Shown: positions 1 through 7,475 of the stretch, one piece after another | Layout of the letters: each line of letters opens with the position of its first letter | How positions within the stretch are numbered: position 1 is the first letter of the stretch | NCBI GenBank assembly: GCA_025450475.1 | Contig: JANWHJ010000045.1 | Span: forward strand, 1 to 15,150 | Source of the DNA: Nitrososphaera sp. | Lineage (GTDB): Archaea > Thermoproteota > Nitrososphaeria > Nitrososphaerales > Nitrososphaeraceae | Direction of reading: 5' to 3' | DNA length: 15,150 nt | Notes under the pieces: generated by a model | Databases searched by the model: none | The model's input: only the letters and a program-made list of their open reading frames with translations | Told to the model about the DNA's origin: nothing | Position numbers and translations under genes: made by a program

Positions 1-175
1 CATCGGCAGTACAATTACCATCAAAATCATTGCTATGAATATTGGCGTGTACGAACTTGGATTCTTTCTTACATCTAAAAAGATGATACTCAGCATAGTC
101 GGCATTCACATCGGTAAGAACTTGGTCGAGGTCTGCGCTACCAAGTGGCAATTTCGATTCATAGCCACAGCGAAT
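1..175 (-). CDS. Partial small Cys-containing protein, 3' end off the window, start unclear
   Basis: The minus strand is open without a stop from base 193 to the left edge. Its translation reads like a soluble small protein: RCGYESKLPLGS, then DVNADYAEYHLFRCKKES, then KFVHANIH and a final Cys before the edge. The Cys, His and CGY-type elements suggest a small metal-binding protein; I do not recognise a named family. No ATG, GTG or TTG lies ahead of the first Cys in this frame; a GTG occurs only at 107-109 and a TTG at 149-151. An ATG at 195-197 lies in another frame and would join this one after a one-base shift near 172-176. The start is therefore unresolved: non-canonical, frameshifted or a remnant. 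The opposite strand is also open in the same triplet register (2-184), but its product is less protein-like. The coordinate 175 is provisional. Confidence 0.42.
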   Translation of the reverse strand, partial: MRCGYESKLPLGSADLDQVLTDVNADYAEYHLFRCKKESKFVHANIHSNDFDGNCTAD

Positions 176-258
176 AAATCGTGAAAAGAAATTTCATATC
201 TTCGATGGACGGCGTATTCGTGTACAAATGGCAGTTTGGACTACAAAATTGAAAGATA

Positions 259-1200
259 TTATCCAGGCAAGCTCTCATTTAGCATGAGAGCCAATAGCGC
301 GGCCCTAAGCTCCTTTCCATAGGACGCCTGTTTGAAGTAAATCGCGTTCTTTGTATGATCTATGCTTTGGGAAATCTCGTCTAGCCGCGGCAACGGGTGC
401 ATCACCGCGACATCCTTCTTTGCCTTTGCAAGCGTCTTTTCGTCGATGGTGTAAGAGCCCTTGACCTTTTCGTACTCCTGCACGTCCGGGAAGCGCTCAC
501 GTTGTATCCGAGTGACATAGATCACATCGGCCTCTTGCAGAACCCCGTCCAGCTCGTTGTGTTCCTTTATTTTCAGCCTGTCTTGAATTTCATAGATCGA
601 CTCTTTCCTAACTCTGAGAGTCGGCGGCGACACAAGGTGAATGTCGACGTCGTAGCTAGCCAGCCCGTACAGCAGAGAATAGACGGTGCGGCCATATTTC
701 AGATCGCCCACTATCGCAATCGACAATCCATCAATCTTGCCCTTCTCCTTGAGCATAGTGTACAAATCCAATAGCGCCTGCGTCGGGTGCTCTTCGCTGC
801 CACTGCCAGCGTTTATGATCGGGTTCTGCGACAGCTCAGCTGCGAACCTGCTGGAGCCGTCCATCGGATGCCTGAGCACGATCACATCGGAATAGAGATC
901 GATGATCCTTATCGTATCTGCCAAGCTCTCTCCCTTTTCCACGGACGATGATTTCAAGTCCGCAATCCCGATCGAGCTTCCACCAAGCGACGCCATAGCT
1001 GCTTCAAAGCTCATCCTTGTTCTTGTAGAGGGCTCGTAGAAAATATAGCCGAGCGTCCTTCCCTTGCCAAGCTCACCCCTTTCAGTAGGCTTTAGCCCGC
1101 TTACCTTATCCGTGGCCCCAAACACATACTCCAGATCGTCTTTTGCAAAATCCTTTATTGAAACAATATCTTTGCTAAAGAACGGGTTTGAGCCCATCAC
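259..1200 (-). CDS. pyrB: Aspartate carbamoyltransferase, catalytic chain
   Basis: This enzyme condenses carbamoyl phosphate with aspartate to N-carbamoylaspartate, the committed step of de novo pyrimidine synthesis in the cytoplasm. At 313 residues it has the family's usual length. The carbamoyl-phosphate motif STRTR is at 58-62, the mobile-loop Lys in VEKGES is at 89, HPTQ is at 138-141, and HPLPR is at 268-272. It is complete. The first codon is GTG at 1200, with an in-frame ATG immediately after at 1197. A TATA-like box centred about 26 bases upstream fits a leaderless mRNA starting at either codon. The regulatory chain gene pyrI, often beside pyrB in archaea, is not downstream within the 258 bases available and not upstream, so allosteric control cannot be judged from this window. 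Confidence 0.96.
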   Translation of the reverse strand: MMGSNPFFSKDIVSIKDFAKDDLEYVFGATDKVSGLKPTERGELGKGRTLGYIFYEPSTRTRMSFEAAMASLGGSSIGIADLKSSSVEKGESLADTIRIIDLYSDVIVLRHPMDGSSRFAAELSQNPIINAGSGSEEHPTQALLDLYTMLKEKGKIDGLSIAIVGDLKYGRTVYSLLYGLASYDVDIHLVSPPTLRVRKESIYEIQDRLKIKEHNELDGVLQEADVIYVTRIQRERFPDVQEYEKVKGSYTIDEKTLAKAKKDVAVMHPLPRLDEISQSIDHTKNAIYFKQASYGKELRAALLALMLNESLPG

Positions 1201-1220
1201 TACCTTAGCAATAAGAGGTT

Positions 1221-1229
1221 GTTATAAAC
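1221..1229 (-). promoter_or_regulatory. TATA-like box for pyrB
   Basis: On the minus strand this reads GTTTATAAC, centred about 26 bases before the pyrB GTG. It overlaps the stop codon of the carbinolamine dehydratase gene, so pyrB probably has its own promoter despite being in line with the genes before it. Position and sequence fit archaeal box A; this is inferred. Confidence 0.55.
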
Positions 1230-1575
1230 ACTTCTTGGTTTGTGAGAGGGTGTCTGTCTTTGCGGCCATGATAAAGTCGTTCTTGTGGAGGCCCTTGATC
1301 TTGTGCGTCCACCAGGTCACCGTGACTTTCCCCCACTCTGTCAGAATATCTGGATGGTGGCCTTCCTTCTCGGCAATCTCACCAACCTTGTTTGTAAATG
1401 CGAGTGCCTCTGCAAAATCCTCGAACTGAAAAGACCTCTCTAGACGCTTTATTCCATTCTTTTCAACCACTGACCAGCGTTGCAATTGCTGGTAGTATAG
1501 GTCTATTTCGGCATCTGTGAGGATCGGTACACCGCCACGGCATGGTACACACTTCATTTGATCAAGCGACATCAT
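1222..1575 (-). CDS. 4a-hydroxytetrahydrobiopterin (pterin-4a-carbinolamine) dehydratase
   Basis: The family dehydrates 4a-hydroxy-tetrahydropterin in pterin recycling; in bacteria and archaea the physiological pterin partner is often unknown. The 117-residue product carries the family signature: GHHPD at 72-76, then VTVTWWTH ending at 91, and GLHKND at 95-100. The histidines and final Asp match the usual active-site arrangement. A CVPC motif near the N-terminus (residues 9-12) is an extra that could bind metal. The ATG at 1575 overlaps the stop of the upstream 61-residue ORF as ATGA, which points to translational coupling. No aromatic amino-acid hydroxylase is in the window, so the partner enzyme is not visible. 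Confidence 0.92.
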   Translation of the reverse strand: MMSLDQMKCVPCRGGVPILTDAEIDLYYQQLQRWSVVEKNGIKRLERSFQFEDFAEALAFTNKVGEIAEKEGHHPDILTEWGKVTVTWWTHKIKGLHKNDFIMAAKTDTLSQTKKCL

Positions 1576-1757
1576 CGTCTAGTAGTGGTAGCCGCCTTTT
1601 TTGCTTTTCTAGCACACTGCAATTTCTTCGAAGATGCAAAGTCAGGGTGGACGTCTACTGCAGCCCTTTTGTTGCTGCCCGCGTCAATGATCGCAATGCC
1701 GACCAGAGGCAGGTTGTTCCTGTACTGGAAAATGATCGATTCTGTGCTGCGAACCAC
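1572..1757 (-). CDS. Conserved-looking small orphan coupled to the carbinolamine dehydratase
   Basis: The 61-residue product starts with GTG at 1757. Its central part is hydrophobic then polar (LPLVGIAIIDAGSN, then AAVDVHPDF), and it ends in a basic tail (RKAKKAATTTRR). I do not recognise the family. Two features favour a real gene over the overlapping plus-strand frames: its stop overlaps the next gene's ATG as ATGA, and a TATA-like box (CTTTAAT on the minus strand, 1781-1787) lies 27 bases before the GTG, as expected for a leaderless archaeal mRNA. It would be the first gene of a two-gene operon. Function is unknown. Confidence 0.6.
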   Translation of the reverse strand: MVRSTESIIFQYRNNLPLVGIAIIDAGSNKRAAVDVHPDFASSKKLQCARKAKKAATTTRR

Positions 1758-1780
1758 TTGTTGTAAATGTACACAACTGG

Positions 1781-1787
1781 ATTAAAG
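1781..1787 (-). promoter_or_regulatory. TATA-like box for the 61-residue ORF / dehydratase operon
   Basis: CTTTAAT on the minus strand is centred 27 bases upstream of the GTG at 1757. It fits a leaderless archaeal promoter and helps choose that start. Inferred from position only. Confidence 0.45.
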
Positions 1788-1807
1788 TAGATGTTCATCT
1801 CCTGGGC

Positions 1808-2089
1808 TTAACCTCTTTCGAGCTTGTCGACTTTCCTTGCTAGCGACTTTACCTCTTCTCTGAGCGTGGCGATTTCTGATCTTATCTGGGTGAGCAGCTT
1901 TTGCTGATCGACATCGCTTAGAAAGCCATGGGGGGTAATGGCGCGGTCTTCCTTTGGAATATTGTACGGCGAAGAAACTTTACCGGTATTTATGGGGTCG
2001 GCAAAGGTGTTGCGAAGCTCGATGTCGTCATCTTGGTCGCCCAACCTTCTCGTTTCCTTTTTCGCGTTACGCTTTGACATACTTTGCAT
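1808..2089 (-). CDS. Hypothetical protein with C-terminal coiled coil
   Basis: This 93-residue soluble protein has a basic N-terminus (SKRNAKKETRR) and an acidic patch (DQDDDIELR). A Pro/Gly-containing middle follows, then from about residue 60 a heptad-like helix (QKLLTQIRSEIATLREEVKSL) that should form a coiled coil, probably for self-association. I do not recognise a named family. The start is ATG at 2089, with another in-frame ATG three codons later. A TATA-like CCTTAAATCC (minus strand, 2107-2116) lies 18-27 bases upstream, favouring the first ATG and a separate transcript. It sits between the nitroreductase-like gene and the dehydratase operon, all on the minus strand. Confidence 0.75.
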   Translation of the reverse strand: MQSMSKRNAKKETRRLGDQDDDIELRNTFADPINTGKVSSPYNIPKEDRAITPHGFLSDVDQQKLLTQIRSEIATLREEVKSLARKVDKLERG

Positions 2090-2116
2090 TATGATTTCAT
2101 TCCATTGGATTTAAGG

Positions 2117-2425
2117 TTACTCTGGCATGAGCTCGACAACTAGCCCTCTATCCCACCCGTATTTTGCCTTCATTAGCTTTTTGACCTTCGCAGCTGCAGG
2201 GTCCTTGCTCTCAACTACTCTTCCAGAGCCTGCAAAAGCCTCACCGCCAGCGCTGAATGAAATTTTTGAATTGTGTATGATGTTCTGGACCCAGTGCGCG
2301 TGCTCGCTTTCTTCCGACATTACGTAGTACCTGTTGTCATGTTCTACGAACCAGATCTCTATCCTGTGCCGCCTGCCCGACTTCCACCCTGTCGTGCATA
2401 GGTAGAGGAATTGGGCTTCTGACAT
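2117..2425 (-). CDS. Deazaflavin (F420)-dependent nitroreductase-like protein
   Basis: The 102-residue product has the split-barrel nitroreductase pattern of the deazaflavin-dependent (Ddn/DUF385-type) proteins. Near the start is LCTTGWKSGRRHRIEIWFVE, the equivalent of the family's TTGRKSG element. A strand with YYVMSEE follows, then HWVQNIIHN (the usual W..N segment before VSF) and a C-terminal VVELMP. It is somewhat shorter than many family members. Such proteins bind F420 or a flavin and reduce quinones or nitro compounds, or have unknown substrates; Nitrososphaeria make F420. The substrate cannot be told from the sequence. Start ATG at 2425, with a TATA-like element about 27 bases upstream, supports a leaderless mRNA. 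Confidence 0.82.
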   Translation of the reverse strand: MSEAQFLYLCTTGWKSGRRHRIEIWFVEHDNRYYVMSEESEHAHWVQNIIHNSKISFSAGGEAFAGSGRVVESKDPAAAKVKKLMKAKYGWDRGLVVELMPE

Positions 2426-2447
2426 TACTATGCCAGTGCGCCGACGG

Positions 2448-2461
2448 CTATTAAGCTAAAG
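2448..2461. promoter_or_regulatory. Bidirectional TATA-like element
   Basis: CTATTAAGCTAAAG reads as a box A-like sequence in both directions. On the minus strand it is about 27 bases before the ATG at 2425; on the plus strand it is about 35 bases before the ATG at 2487. It probably drives the divergent nitroreductase-like gene and the 43-residue zinc-finger gene. Confidence 0.45.
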
Positions 2462-2486
2462 CCATTTAGAATGGAAAAACCTACCA

Positions 2487-2618
2487 ATGCAGCATATGAT
2501 GCTGATCCGCTGCTACACCTGCAACATAGTTTTTGACGTCGACAAGCCGGAGCATCGGCAGGAAGCCCTCAGACACAGTAGCGCCTGCCACGAAATGACA
2601 CAGGGGTTCAGGGCATAG
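2487..2618 (+). CDS. 43-residue zinc-finger microprotein
   Basis: The ORF encodes 43 residues starting MQHMMLIRCYTCNIVF. It has Cys at 9 and 12, His at 23 and 30, and a Cys-His pair at 34-35, an arrangement able to form one small zinc finger. In-frame ATGs at 2496 and 2499 are alternative starts. A TATA-like element lies about 35 bases ahead of the first ATG. Similar single-finger proteins of 40-80 residues recur elsewhere in this window (2829, 7476, 8769, 9079, 9474). Function is unknown; nucleic-acid binding or protein interaction is a guess. Confidence 0.6.
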   Translation: MQHMMLIRCYTCNIVFDVDKPEHRQEALRHSSACHEMTQGFRA

Positions 2619-2828
2619 CTTCATGTTCACACAGTCATCAGTCGCTGCACGGCTGACAGAGCTCGTGCTTTCAGAAATAGCGTGCTTTTTCAGGGAACGT
2701 AAGCTATACCCGCATAAAGATCAGGTCCAGTCTGTTCATAACCTCATGGTTCCGCAAGAAAGGTTTAAAACAGTGATACAAAGAGAACAGAACGAACGGA
2801 CGATCCGACTCTTCACCAGCTGCAAATT

Positions 2829-3095
2829 GTGACGATTTGGACGAACAGTGAAATCAAAATGGAAACAACTACCATAATAGGAAAAAGAAATGCGGGAGGC
2901 ATGAAGCGCGTCTGCTTTGCTCTATGCGGCTCATGTTATTGGTGCGCTTCTTATCTAGATGGATTAGGCCTTGAAAAATGCCCCTCATGCAGTAGCGAAA
3001 GGGTCGAATCGATCCCCGTGGAGATAAATGAAATGCTCATTTTTGGCCACGCCGTTGAGCGGATTGATCGCCGAATTTATCCAGTAAAGGCCTGA
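2829..3095 (+). CDS. Small zinc-ribbon protein with two Cys clusters
   Basis: Read from the GTG at 2829, the product has 88 residues. Cysteines at 33, 36 and 39 (CGSCYWC, with another Cys at 29) are followed by CPSC at 51-54, a treble-clef or rubredoxin-like zinc-ribbon arrangement. The C-terminal part is mixed alpha/beta without cysteines (SIPVEINEMLIFGHAVERID). The start is uncertain: ATG codons at 2859 and 2901 are in frame. The last one gives a 64-residue protein beginning just before the Cys-rich core and is the most likely biologically. A TTTAAAA box at 2764-2770 upstream could be the promoter. Family not recognised; small zinc ribbons of this type are common in Nitrososphaeria. Confidence 0.75.
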   Translation: MTIWTNSEIKMETTTIIGKRNAGGMKRVCFALCGSCYWCASYLDGLGLEKCPSCSSERVESIPVEINEMLIFGHAVERIDRRIYPVKA

Positions 3096-3289
3096 CGGCT
3101 TTTCCGCTACCTGCAAAATGTGCTGAAAAAAATGTACAAGAAAGCAATTATCTCGAACTTTAAGGGTAATCCGCGATGACCAGCAGCTTGTGCCTTCCCC
3201 AAAAAATTCTTTTTGTTAGTAATGAATTTCAAGAGTGTCACTGCCCTTTCAATAGGTTCATATCCGTTATTTCATAACCGTGTACAAAC

Positions 3290-3955
3290 TTGGCGATATA
3301 CAGGTACACCTTCTACAAGAGCCCCAACATTGGCATCTTTGTGAAGGCTAACGACACCCTTGTCCTAATCCCTCACGGGTTTGCAGAGACAAAGTCGGAT
3401 AAGCTTGCTGAATTCCTTCAGGTAAAGGAGGCGCGCTCTTCGGTAGCGGGCACCCGGCTCCTTGGCCCGATGTCAGTCATGAACAATAACGGCATCCTGC
3501 TCCCGTCAATAGCGTCCGACGAGGAGGTGAAAGCGATCAGAGAGGCGAGCAGGCTCAGCGTCGAACGCGTTGACAGCAGATTTACTGCGATTGGCAACCT
3601 CGTCGCGACAAACGACAATGGCGCGATCGTGTCGCCCCTGTTTAGGGGCGAAATCGACCGGCAGGTACAAGACGTGCTTGGAGTGCCGGTGCATTCCATG
3701 GGCGTTGGCGGCTTTGTGCAAACGGGCTCAATGATCGTTGCAACAAACGCCGGGGCAGGCGTGACCCCGAGGGCGTCTGAAGAAGAAGTCAAGATGGTGT
3801 CGGAGATACTGCAGGTCCCGGCAGAGCCGGTGACCGTGAACGGTGGCATGCCGTTCCTTTCCTCTGGTATCGTTGCAAACAGCAAGTCGGTAGTTGTCGG
3901 CACTCTTACAAGCGGCCCGGAGCTTATCATGATGAGCAGGGCATTTAATGCATGA
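3290..3955 (+). CDS. eif6: Translation initiation factor 6 (aIF6)
   Basis: aIF6 binds the large ribosomal subunit and blocks premature joining with the small subunit; it also acts in ribosome biogenesis. The 221-residue length is normal. The sequence shows the five-fold repeated pentein fold: YRYTFYKSPNIGIFVKAND at the start, then repeated blocks with GxxxxxNNxGxLxP, TNDNGAIVSPL and TNAGAGVTP. The start is TTG at 3290; a stop lies five codons upstream in frame and no ATG occurs near, and the product from this TTG matches where family members begin. The next gene follows six bases after the stop, so they are probably co-transcribed. Confidence 0.95.
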   Translation: MAIYRYTFYKSPNIGIFVKANDTLVLIPHGFAETKSDKLAEFLQVKEARSSVAGTRLLGPMSVMNNNGILLPSIASDEEVKAIREASRLSVERVDSRFTAIGNLVATNDNGAIVSPLFRGEIDRQVQDVLGVPVHSMGVGGFVQTGSMIVATNAGAGVTPRASEEEVKMVSEILQVPAEPVTVNGGMPFLSSGIVANSKSVVVGTLTSGPELIMMSRAFNA

Positions 3956-3961
3956 TCCTAC

Positions 3962-4759
3962 ATGATTATTGAAATTCTCTCTATCGGCAACGAGCTCCTC
4001 GCCGGCATCACGCTCAACTCTAACGCGCACTGGCTTGCCGCGGAGATCGCAAATGCGGGTGGCATTGTAAGAAGGATCACTGTGGTCAGCGACGATCTTC
4101 TCGAAATATCAGCTGCGGTAAAAGAGTCGCTTGCAAGAAGGCCCGTCATTCTTGTGACGACGGGTGGCCTCGGGGCCACTTACGACGACCTGACACTTGA
4201 AGGCGTGGCGCTGGTATTGGGCAAGCAAGTAGTGCTTGACGGCCGCGCGGTGGACATGCTGAAGAGGAGCTACGCAAGGCGCGATCTCAAATATGAGCTG
4301 ACGGAGGCGTGGCTAAAGATGGCGAAAATCCCAGAGGGTTCGATGCCGATCGAAAACCCTGTTGGCAGCGCGCCTGGGGTTGCAGAGCAAGCCGACAGGA
4401 CAAAAATCTTTTGCCTGCCCGGCGTACCGTCAGAGATGAAGGCGGTATTTGAAAGACACATCTTGCCTTTGATAAAAGAAGGCGTGGGCAGGTTTGTAAT
4501 GAAAGAAATCAACTACAGCTTGAGGGGCGTGACCGAGGCCATGATGGCGCCTGCGCTGGCAAGAATAGTGGGATCAAACCCCCGGGAGGCGATCTACCTC
4601 AAGACGCACCCTCGCGGCTACTACAGGAAAAAGACGCCGCAGATACGGGTGCAGCTGATATCGCGGGGGAGTGACGAAAAGGAAGTGAAGAAAAGGTTGG
4701 GCAAGATTGCAACGACAATTGAAAAAGAAGTGGCAACGCTGGGCGGTAGGATATGCTGA
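3962..4759 (+). CDS. CinA/MoaB-like domain protein (nicotinamide mononucleotide deamidase-related)
   Basis: The 265-residue product matches the N-terminal molybdopterin-binding (MoaB/Mog-like) domain of CinA. IEILSIGNELLAG at the N-terminus, TTGGLGATYDDLT at 66-78, ENPVGSAPGVA, and CLPGVPSEMKAVF near 150-162 are the family's hallmark elements. The C-terminal CinA amidohydrolase domain is absent, as in the stand-alone archaeal form. Bacterial CinA hydrolyses ADP-ribose and NMN in NAD salvage, but the activity of the short archaeal form is not established by sequence. It starts six bases after aIF6, and its end overlaps the ATG of a small membrane protein, so the three genes probably form one operon. 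Confidence 0.88.
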   Translation: MIIEILSIGNELLAGITLNSNAHWLAAEIANAGGIVRRITVVSDDLLEISAAVKESLARRPVILVTTGGLGATYDDLTLEGVALVLGKQVVLDGRAVDMLKRSYARRDLKYELTEAWLKMAKIPEGSMPIENPVGSAPGVAEQADRTKIFCLPGVPSEMKAVFERHILPLIKEGVGRFVMKEINYSLRGVTEAMMAPALARIVGSNPREAIYLKTHPRGYYRKKTPQIRVQLISRGSDEKEVKKRLGKIATTIEKEVATLGGRIC

Positions 4760-4989
4760 TCTTGTTCCTAGCCGGGATTGCGGCAGGTGTTGCTAGTGCG
4801 CTCTACTTTTTCTACAACTATCAGCCGATATTGCTCAATGGCACGGCGCATGCAGCTATCTTTGGATCAGGACTTGTTGTCATCTTTCTTGCAAAGAGGC
4901 TAACTGCACGAGCAGCTGGTTGGTACTTGGTTGGCGCACTGCCCATTCACTTGGCGATCCACTTTTTGTTGATAGGCGATCTCGCTTAG
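4753..4989 (+). CDS. Small three-helix membrane protein
   Basis: The 78-residue product is mostly hydrophobic. Three predicted membrane segments lie at about 1-22 (LILFLAGIAAGVASALYFFY), 31-48 (GTAHAAIFGSGLVVIFL) and 57-76 (WYLVGALPIHLAIHFLL), with basic residues KRLTAR between the last two. The ATG at 4753 lies inside the last codons of the CinA-like gene, a seven-base overlap consistent with coupling. Its stop codon overlaps the stop of the convergent ilvE gene. No named family recognised; function unknown. Confidence 0.75.
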   Translation: MLILFLAGIAAGVASALYFFYNYQPILLNGTAHAAIFGSGLVVIFLAKRLTARAAGWYLVGALPIHLAIHFLLIGDLA

Positions 4990-5900
4990 TTGATGGGTGT
5001 GAGCCATATCTTGCTGAATTCGTTGTCCTTGTCGTGAAAGACTGCCTCGAACAATTCCTTCAATTGTTTTGTAATCTTGCCCGCCTTGCCATCGCCTATC
5101 GTTCTGCTGTCTATTTCTCCGACCGGTTTGATCTCCGCCGCGGTGCCGGTCAAGAACACTTCGTCTGCAGTGTAGAGCTCGTCCCGGACAATGTCGCGTA
5201 TTTCACATTCAATGCCGTTTTTCTTTGCTATCCTGATCACGCTGTCCCTCGTTATACCTTCAAGCGCTCCTGAAGACGTTGGCGGTGTTGCAAGCAAGCA
5301 ATTCTTTACAATGAAAATGTTTTCGGCACTTGCTTCTACCACCCTGCCGGCCGAATTTAGCATCACTGCCTCATCAAAGCCGGCTTTGATCGCCTCCACC
5401 CTAGCCAGCGCGGAATTGGCATAGTTGGCAGTAGCCTTTGCGCGCATCGGCAGCGACTTTGGGTCGATTCTTGCCCATGAAGAAACCATGAGGCGCGCGG
5501 CCTTGTCTGAATCTCCCTTTAGGTACTCGTCCCACTTCCATAGCGCGATTGCCACCGAAACCTTGTTTGGCATCGGGTTGACGCCCATCTTGCCGTAACC
5601 ATAATAGGCTATGGGCCTGATGTAGCATTCCTCCATCTTGTTCGCCGTTACAGTGTCGATGGCAGCCTTTTCCAGCTGCTGCCTTGAAAACCCGAGATCC
5701 ATGAAATAGCACTTGCCGCTGTCGATTAGGCGCTGCATATGGTCGCCCAATCGAAAAATTGCACTGCCGTTGACCGTCTTATAGCAGCGGATGCCTTCAA
5801 AGACTCCTGTCGCGTAGTGAAGCGCGTGCGTCAATACGTGAATCTTGGCGCTGTCAAATTCGATAAGCGAGCCGTTGAGCCAGATTTTCCCTTCAGTCAT
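4986..5900 (-). CDS. ilvE: Branched-chain amino acid aminotransferase (class IV)
   Basis: This PLP enzyme transfers the amino group between glutamate and the branched-chain 2-oxo acids, the last step of leucine, isoleucine and valine synthesis. The 304 residues match fold-type IV aminotransferases. Visible features are FEGIR at 34-38, the catalytic Lys155 in RAKATANYANS, VVEASAENIF at 187-196, GITRDSV at 215-221 and TGTAAEI at 251-257. The ATG at 5900 overlaps the stop of the aspartate kinase gene as ATGA, indicating one operon. Aspartate kinase feeds threonine, the precursor of isoleucine, so the pairing makes metabolic sense. D-amino acid aminotransferase is an alternative within the same fold but fits the motifs less well. 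Confidence 0.93.
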   Translation of the reverse strand: MTEGKIWLNGSLIEFDSAKIHVLTHALHYATGVFEGIRCYKTVNGSAIFRLGDHMQRLIDSGKCYFMDLGFSRQQLEKAAIDTVTANKMEECYIRPIAYYGYGKMGVNPMPNKVSVAIALWKWDEYLKGDSDKAARLMVSSWARIDPKSLPMRAKATANYANSALARVEAIKAGFDEAVMLNSAGRVVEASAENIFIVKNCLLATPPTSSGALEGITRDSVIRIAKKNGIECEIRDIVRDELYTADEVFLTGTAAEIKPVGEIDSRTIGDGKAGKITKQLKELFEAVFHDKDNEFSKIWLTPIN

Positions 5901-7321
5901 TTCATCCCACGGATTCTTGTTCGAGTAGAGTGTATTGCCTTTACTGCGTCGGCCACGCTGGAGCCTTTGTCCTCAACCACTATCAGTATCCTTGATGTTT
6001 CTTCCTGTGCGTCAAGATTCAGGATGTTGATGTCGTGTTCGCTGACAGTGCTGCTGGCAGTCGATGCTATCTTTGGCACGCGCCACATTTCGTCGCCAAT
6101 GAGCGTGACCACTCCCCGGGCGTAGACGATTTCTGCCTTTGGGTAGTAGGCGCGTATGTGTCTCTCCTGGCGCCGGACATAGTCGGCGTCGAGGAATAGG
6201 AGGCGTGTCATTTCGGTGTCGTCAACCATGTAGGGAGATAGCTTTATGAAATCGTGGTACTGACGGTCAAACTCCAGAGATGCCACCAAGTGAGAAGCTC
6301 TGGCGCTCTCCATCCTCACCATAGAGCAGTTCTTTTTGCCGGTGACTATTTTTATCGGATTCCCGCTGTCCACAGGCGGCTTCCTCTGGATCATCGTAAC
6401 TGCTTCCGGCTTAGCCATGTCCGTTATTACGATCGGGATGTCGAGATCGTTGTCATCTATTTCTTTTATCGCTATAGGATCGAGGATCTTCATGCCAAAC
6501 ATTCCGGCCAGCTTTGCTTCGTTATACGAGAGGTACTGTATGAACTCTAGGTCATCCTTCACAATCCTCGGGTCCGCGCTCAGGACTGCGCTGTCCTTTT
6601 CAAGGTCGATCTTGACGTCGTAGGTTTCGTTGAGCAGTATCGCGACATCTGCAGCAGTCCTGTCTGAGCCGCCGCGCTCATATGTCGTTTCAAGGCCATC
6701 GACCGTTCTACCGATAAAGCCCCCCATAGACACCACGTCGTTGTGCTTCACCAGCTCTATGAGGTGCTCTGAGTGCTGCCTTGACTCTTGTACCATGAAA
6801 TTCGCTGCCTCAAAGTTGTCATCGGTAATTATCGGCCAATTTTCAATCGAAACGTGCGACGATTTCAGGCCGACACTCTGCATAACGTAATCCATCAAGT
6901 ACGACATTGTAACTTCTCCACTGTACGCAAGTGTCCTTGATCGTATCACGTCGACAAATCGCTTGTTTTCTGCAGCCTGCTTTAGTGATATTATAGCCTG
7001 CCGATAGAACTTGTCGAGGCTGTCGAGGAACTCTTGCCGCCTGTGGCTGTCAGTCACGTACTTGCCGGCTATCCTCTCGTAGACCTCTCTCAGTACTTCT
7101 ATCTCTACTGGAGTCGAAGCGGCGTAGCTACGGCCTACGTGTATCGCAACGTCGGTCATGGAGCTCACCTTATTGTTGTACTCTATCAGAGGCGCCGAGA
7201 ATACCGTGATTACTTTTGACTCCTCCTGTAGCTGCTTTATCCGGTCGATAATCTTTGGGATCATGGCCCCCTCTATGCCCAGAGCGCTGCCGCCAAACTT
7301 GGCAATGGTGATAGAAGTCAT
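5897..7321 (-). CDS. lysC: Aspartate kinase
   Basis: Aspartate kinase phosphorylates aspartate, the first step toward threonine, methionine, isoleucine and lysine. From the ATG at 7321 the product has 474 residues. The amino-acid kinase motif KFGGSALG is near the N-terminus, the substrate-binding YERGGSDRTAADVA is mid-protein, and SADPRIV follows. The C-terminal third should be tandem ACT domains, the usual site of feedback inhibition. The frame stays open to 7396, but the TATA-like box at 7350-7359 lies between the two candidate starts, and residues before M26 do not fit the family, so the shorter start is chosen. It overlaps ilvE by four bases. Confidence 0.93.
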   Translation of the reverse strand: MTSITIAKFGGSALGIEGAMIPKIIDRIKQLQEESKVITVFSAPLIEYNNKVSSMTDVAIHVGRSYAASTPVEIEVLREVYERIAGKYVTDSHRRQEFLDSLDKFYRQAIISLKQAAENKRFVDVIRSRTLAYSGEVTMSYLMDYVMQSVGLKSSHVSIENWPIITDDNFEAANFMVQESRQHSEHLIELVKHNDVVSMGGFIGRTVDGLETTYERGGSDRTAADVAILLNETYDVKIDLEKDSAVLSADPRIVKDDLEFIQYLSYNEAKLAGMFGMKILDPIAIKEIDDNDLDIPIVITDMAKPEAVTMIQRKPPVDSGNPIKIVTGKKNCSMVRMESARASHLVASLEFDRQYHDFIKLSPYMVDDTEMTRLLFLDADYVRRQERHIRAYYPKAEIVYARGVVTLIGDEMWRVPKIASTASSTVSEHDINILNLDAQEETSRILIVVEDKGSSVADAVKAIHSTRTRIRGMK

Positions 7322-7349
7322 GAATCTCTGAAAGTTGCAGGCTATTCCA

Positions 7350-7359
7350 TATATTAAAG
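7350..7359 (-). promoter_or_regulatory. TATA-like box for the aspartate kinase-ilvE operon
   Basis: On the minus strand this reads TCTTTAATATATGG around the core, centred about 33 bases before the ATG at 7321. It lies downstream of the longer alternative start at 7396, so it argues for the shorter protein. Inferred from archaeal promoter geometry. Confidence 0.5.
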
Positions 7360-7475
7360 ATAGGGCAATCGTACATGGGCTGGCAAAATGGTGCACATCA
7401 GCACAAAGATTTACCTATACCTTCAATGTGGGCACGAAAGCCCGATGACGCGATGTAGGGTTGAACCTTTGGCTA

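Noticed and set aside
2..184. Plus-strand open frame at the left edge
   Set aside because: It shares triplet register with the minus-strand frame, and its Ile/Lys-rich product is less protein-like; no start or promoter evidence is available.
2623..2832. Plus-strand frame of 69 residues between the two small zinc-finger genes
   Set aside because: It starts with ATG four bases after the preceding stop, but its product has no recognisable motif. A strong TTTAAAA promoter-like box (2764-2770) for the next gene lies inside it. It could be real; support is too thin to call.
3096..3289. 194-base spacer before aIF6
   Set aside because: Only short A/T tracts (such as AAAAAATTCTTTTT near 3202) and a 40-codon frame running into aIF6 were seen; nothing supports a gene or RNA.
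3418..3930. Long minus-strand frame (170 residues) opposite aIF6
   Set aside because: It is antisense to a clear aIF6 gene, and its Ser/Thr/Pro-rich translation is typical of a shadow frame.
7322..7396. 25-residue N-terminal extension of aspartate kinase
   Set aside because: A TATA-like box lies within it and the sequence does not fit the kinase family; the ATG at 7321 is adjacent to the conserved ITIAKFGGS.
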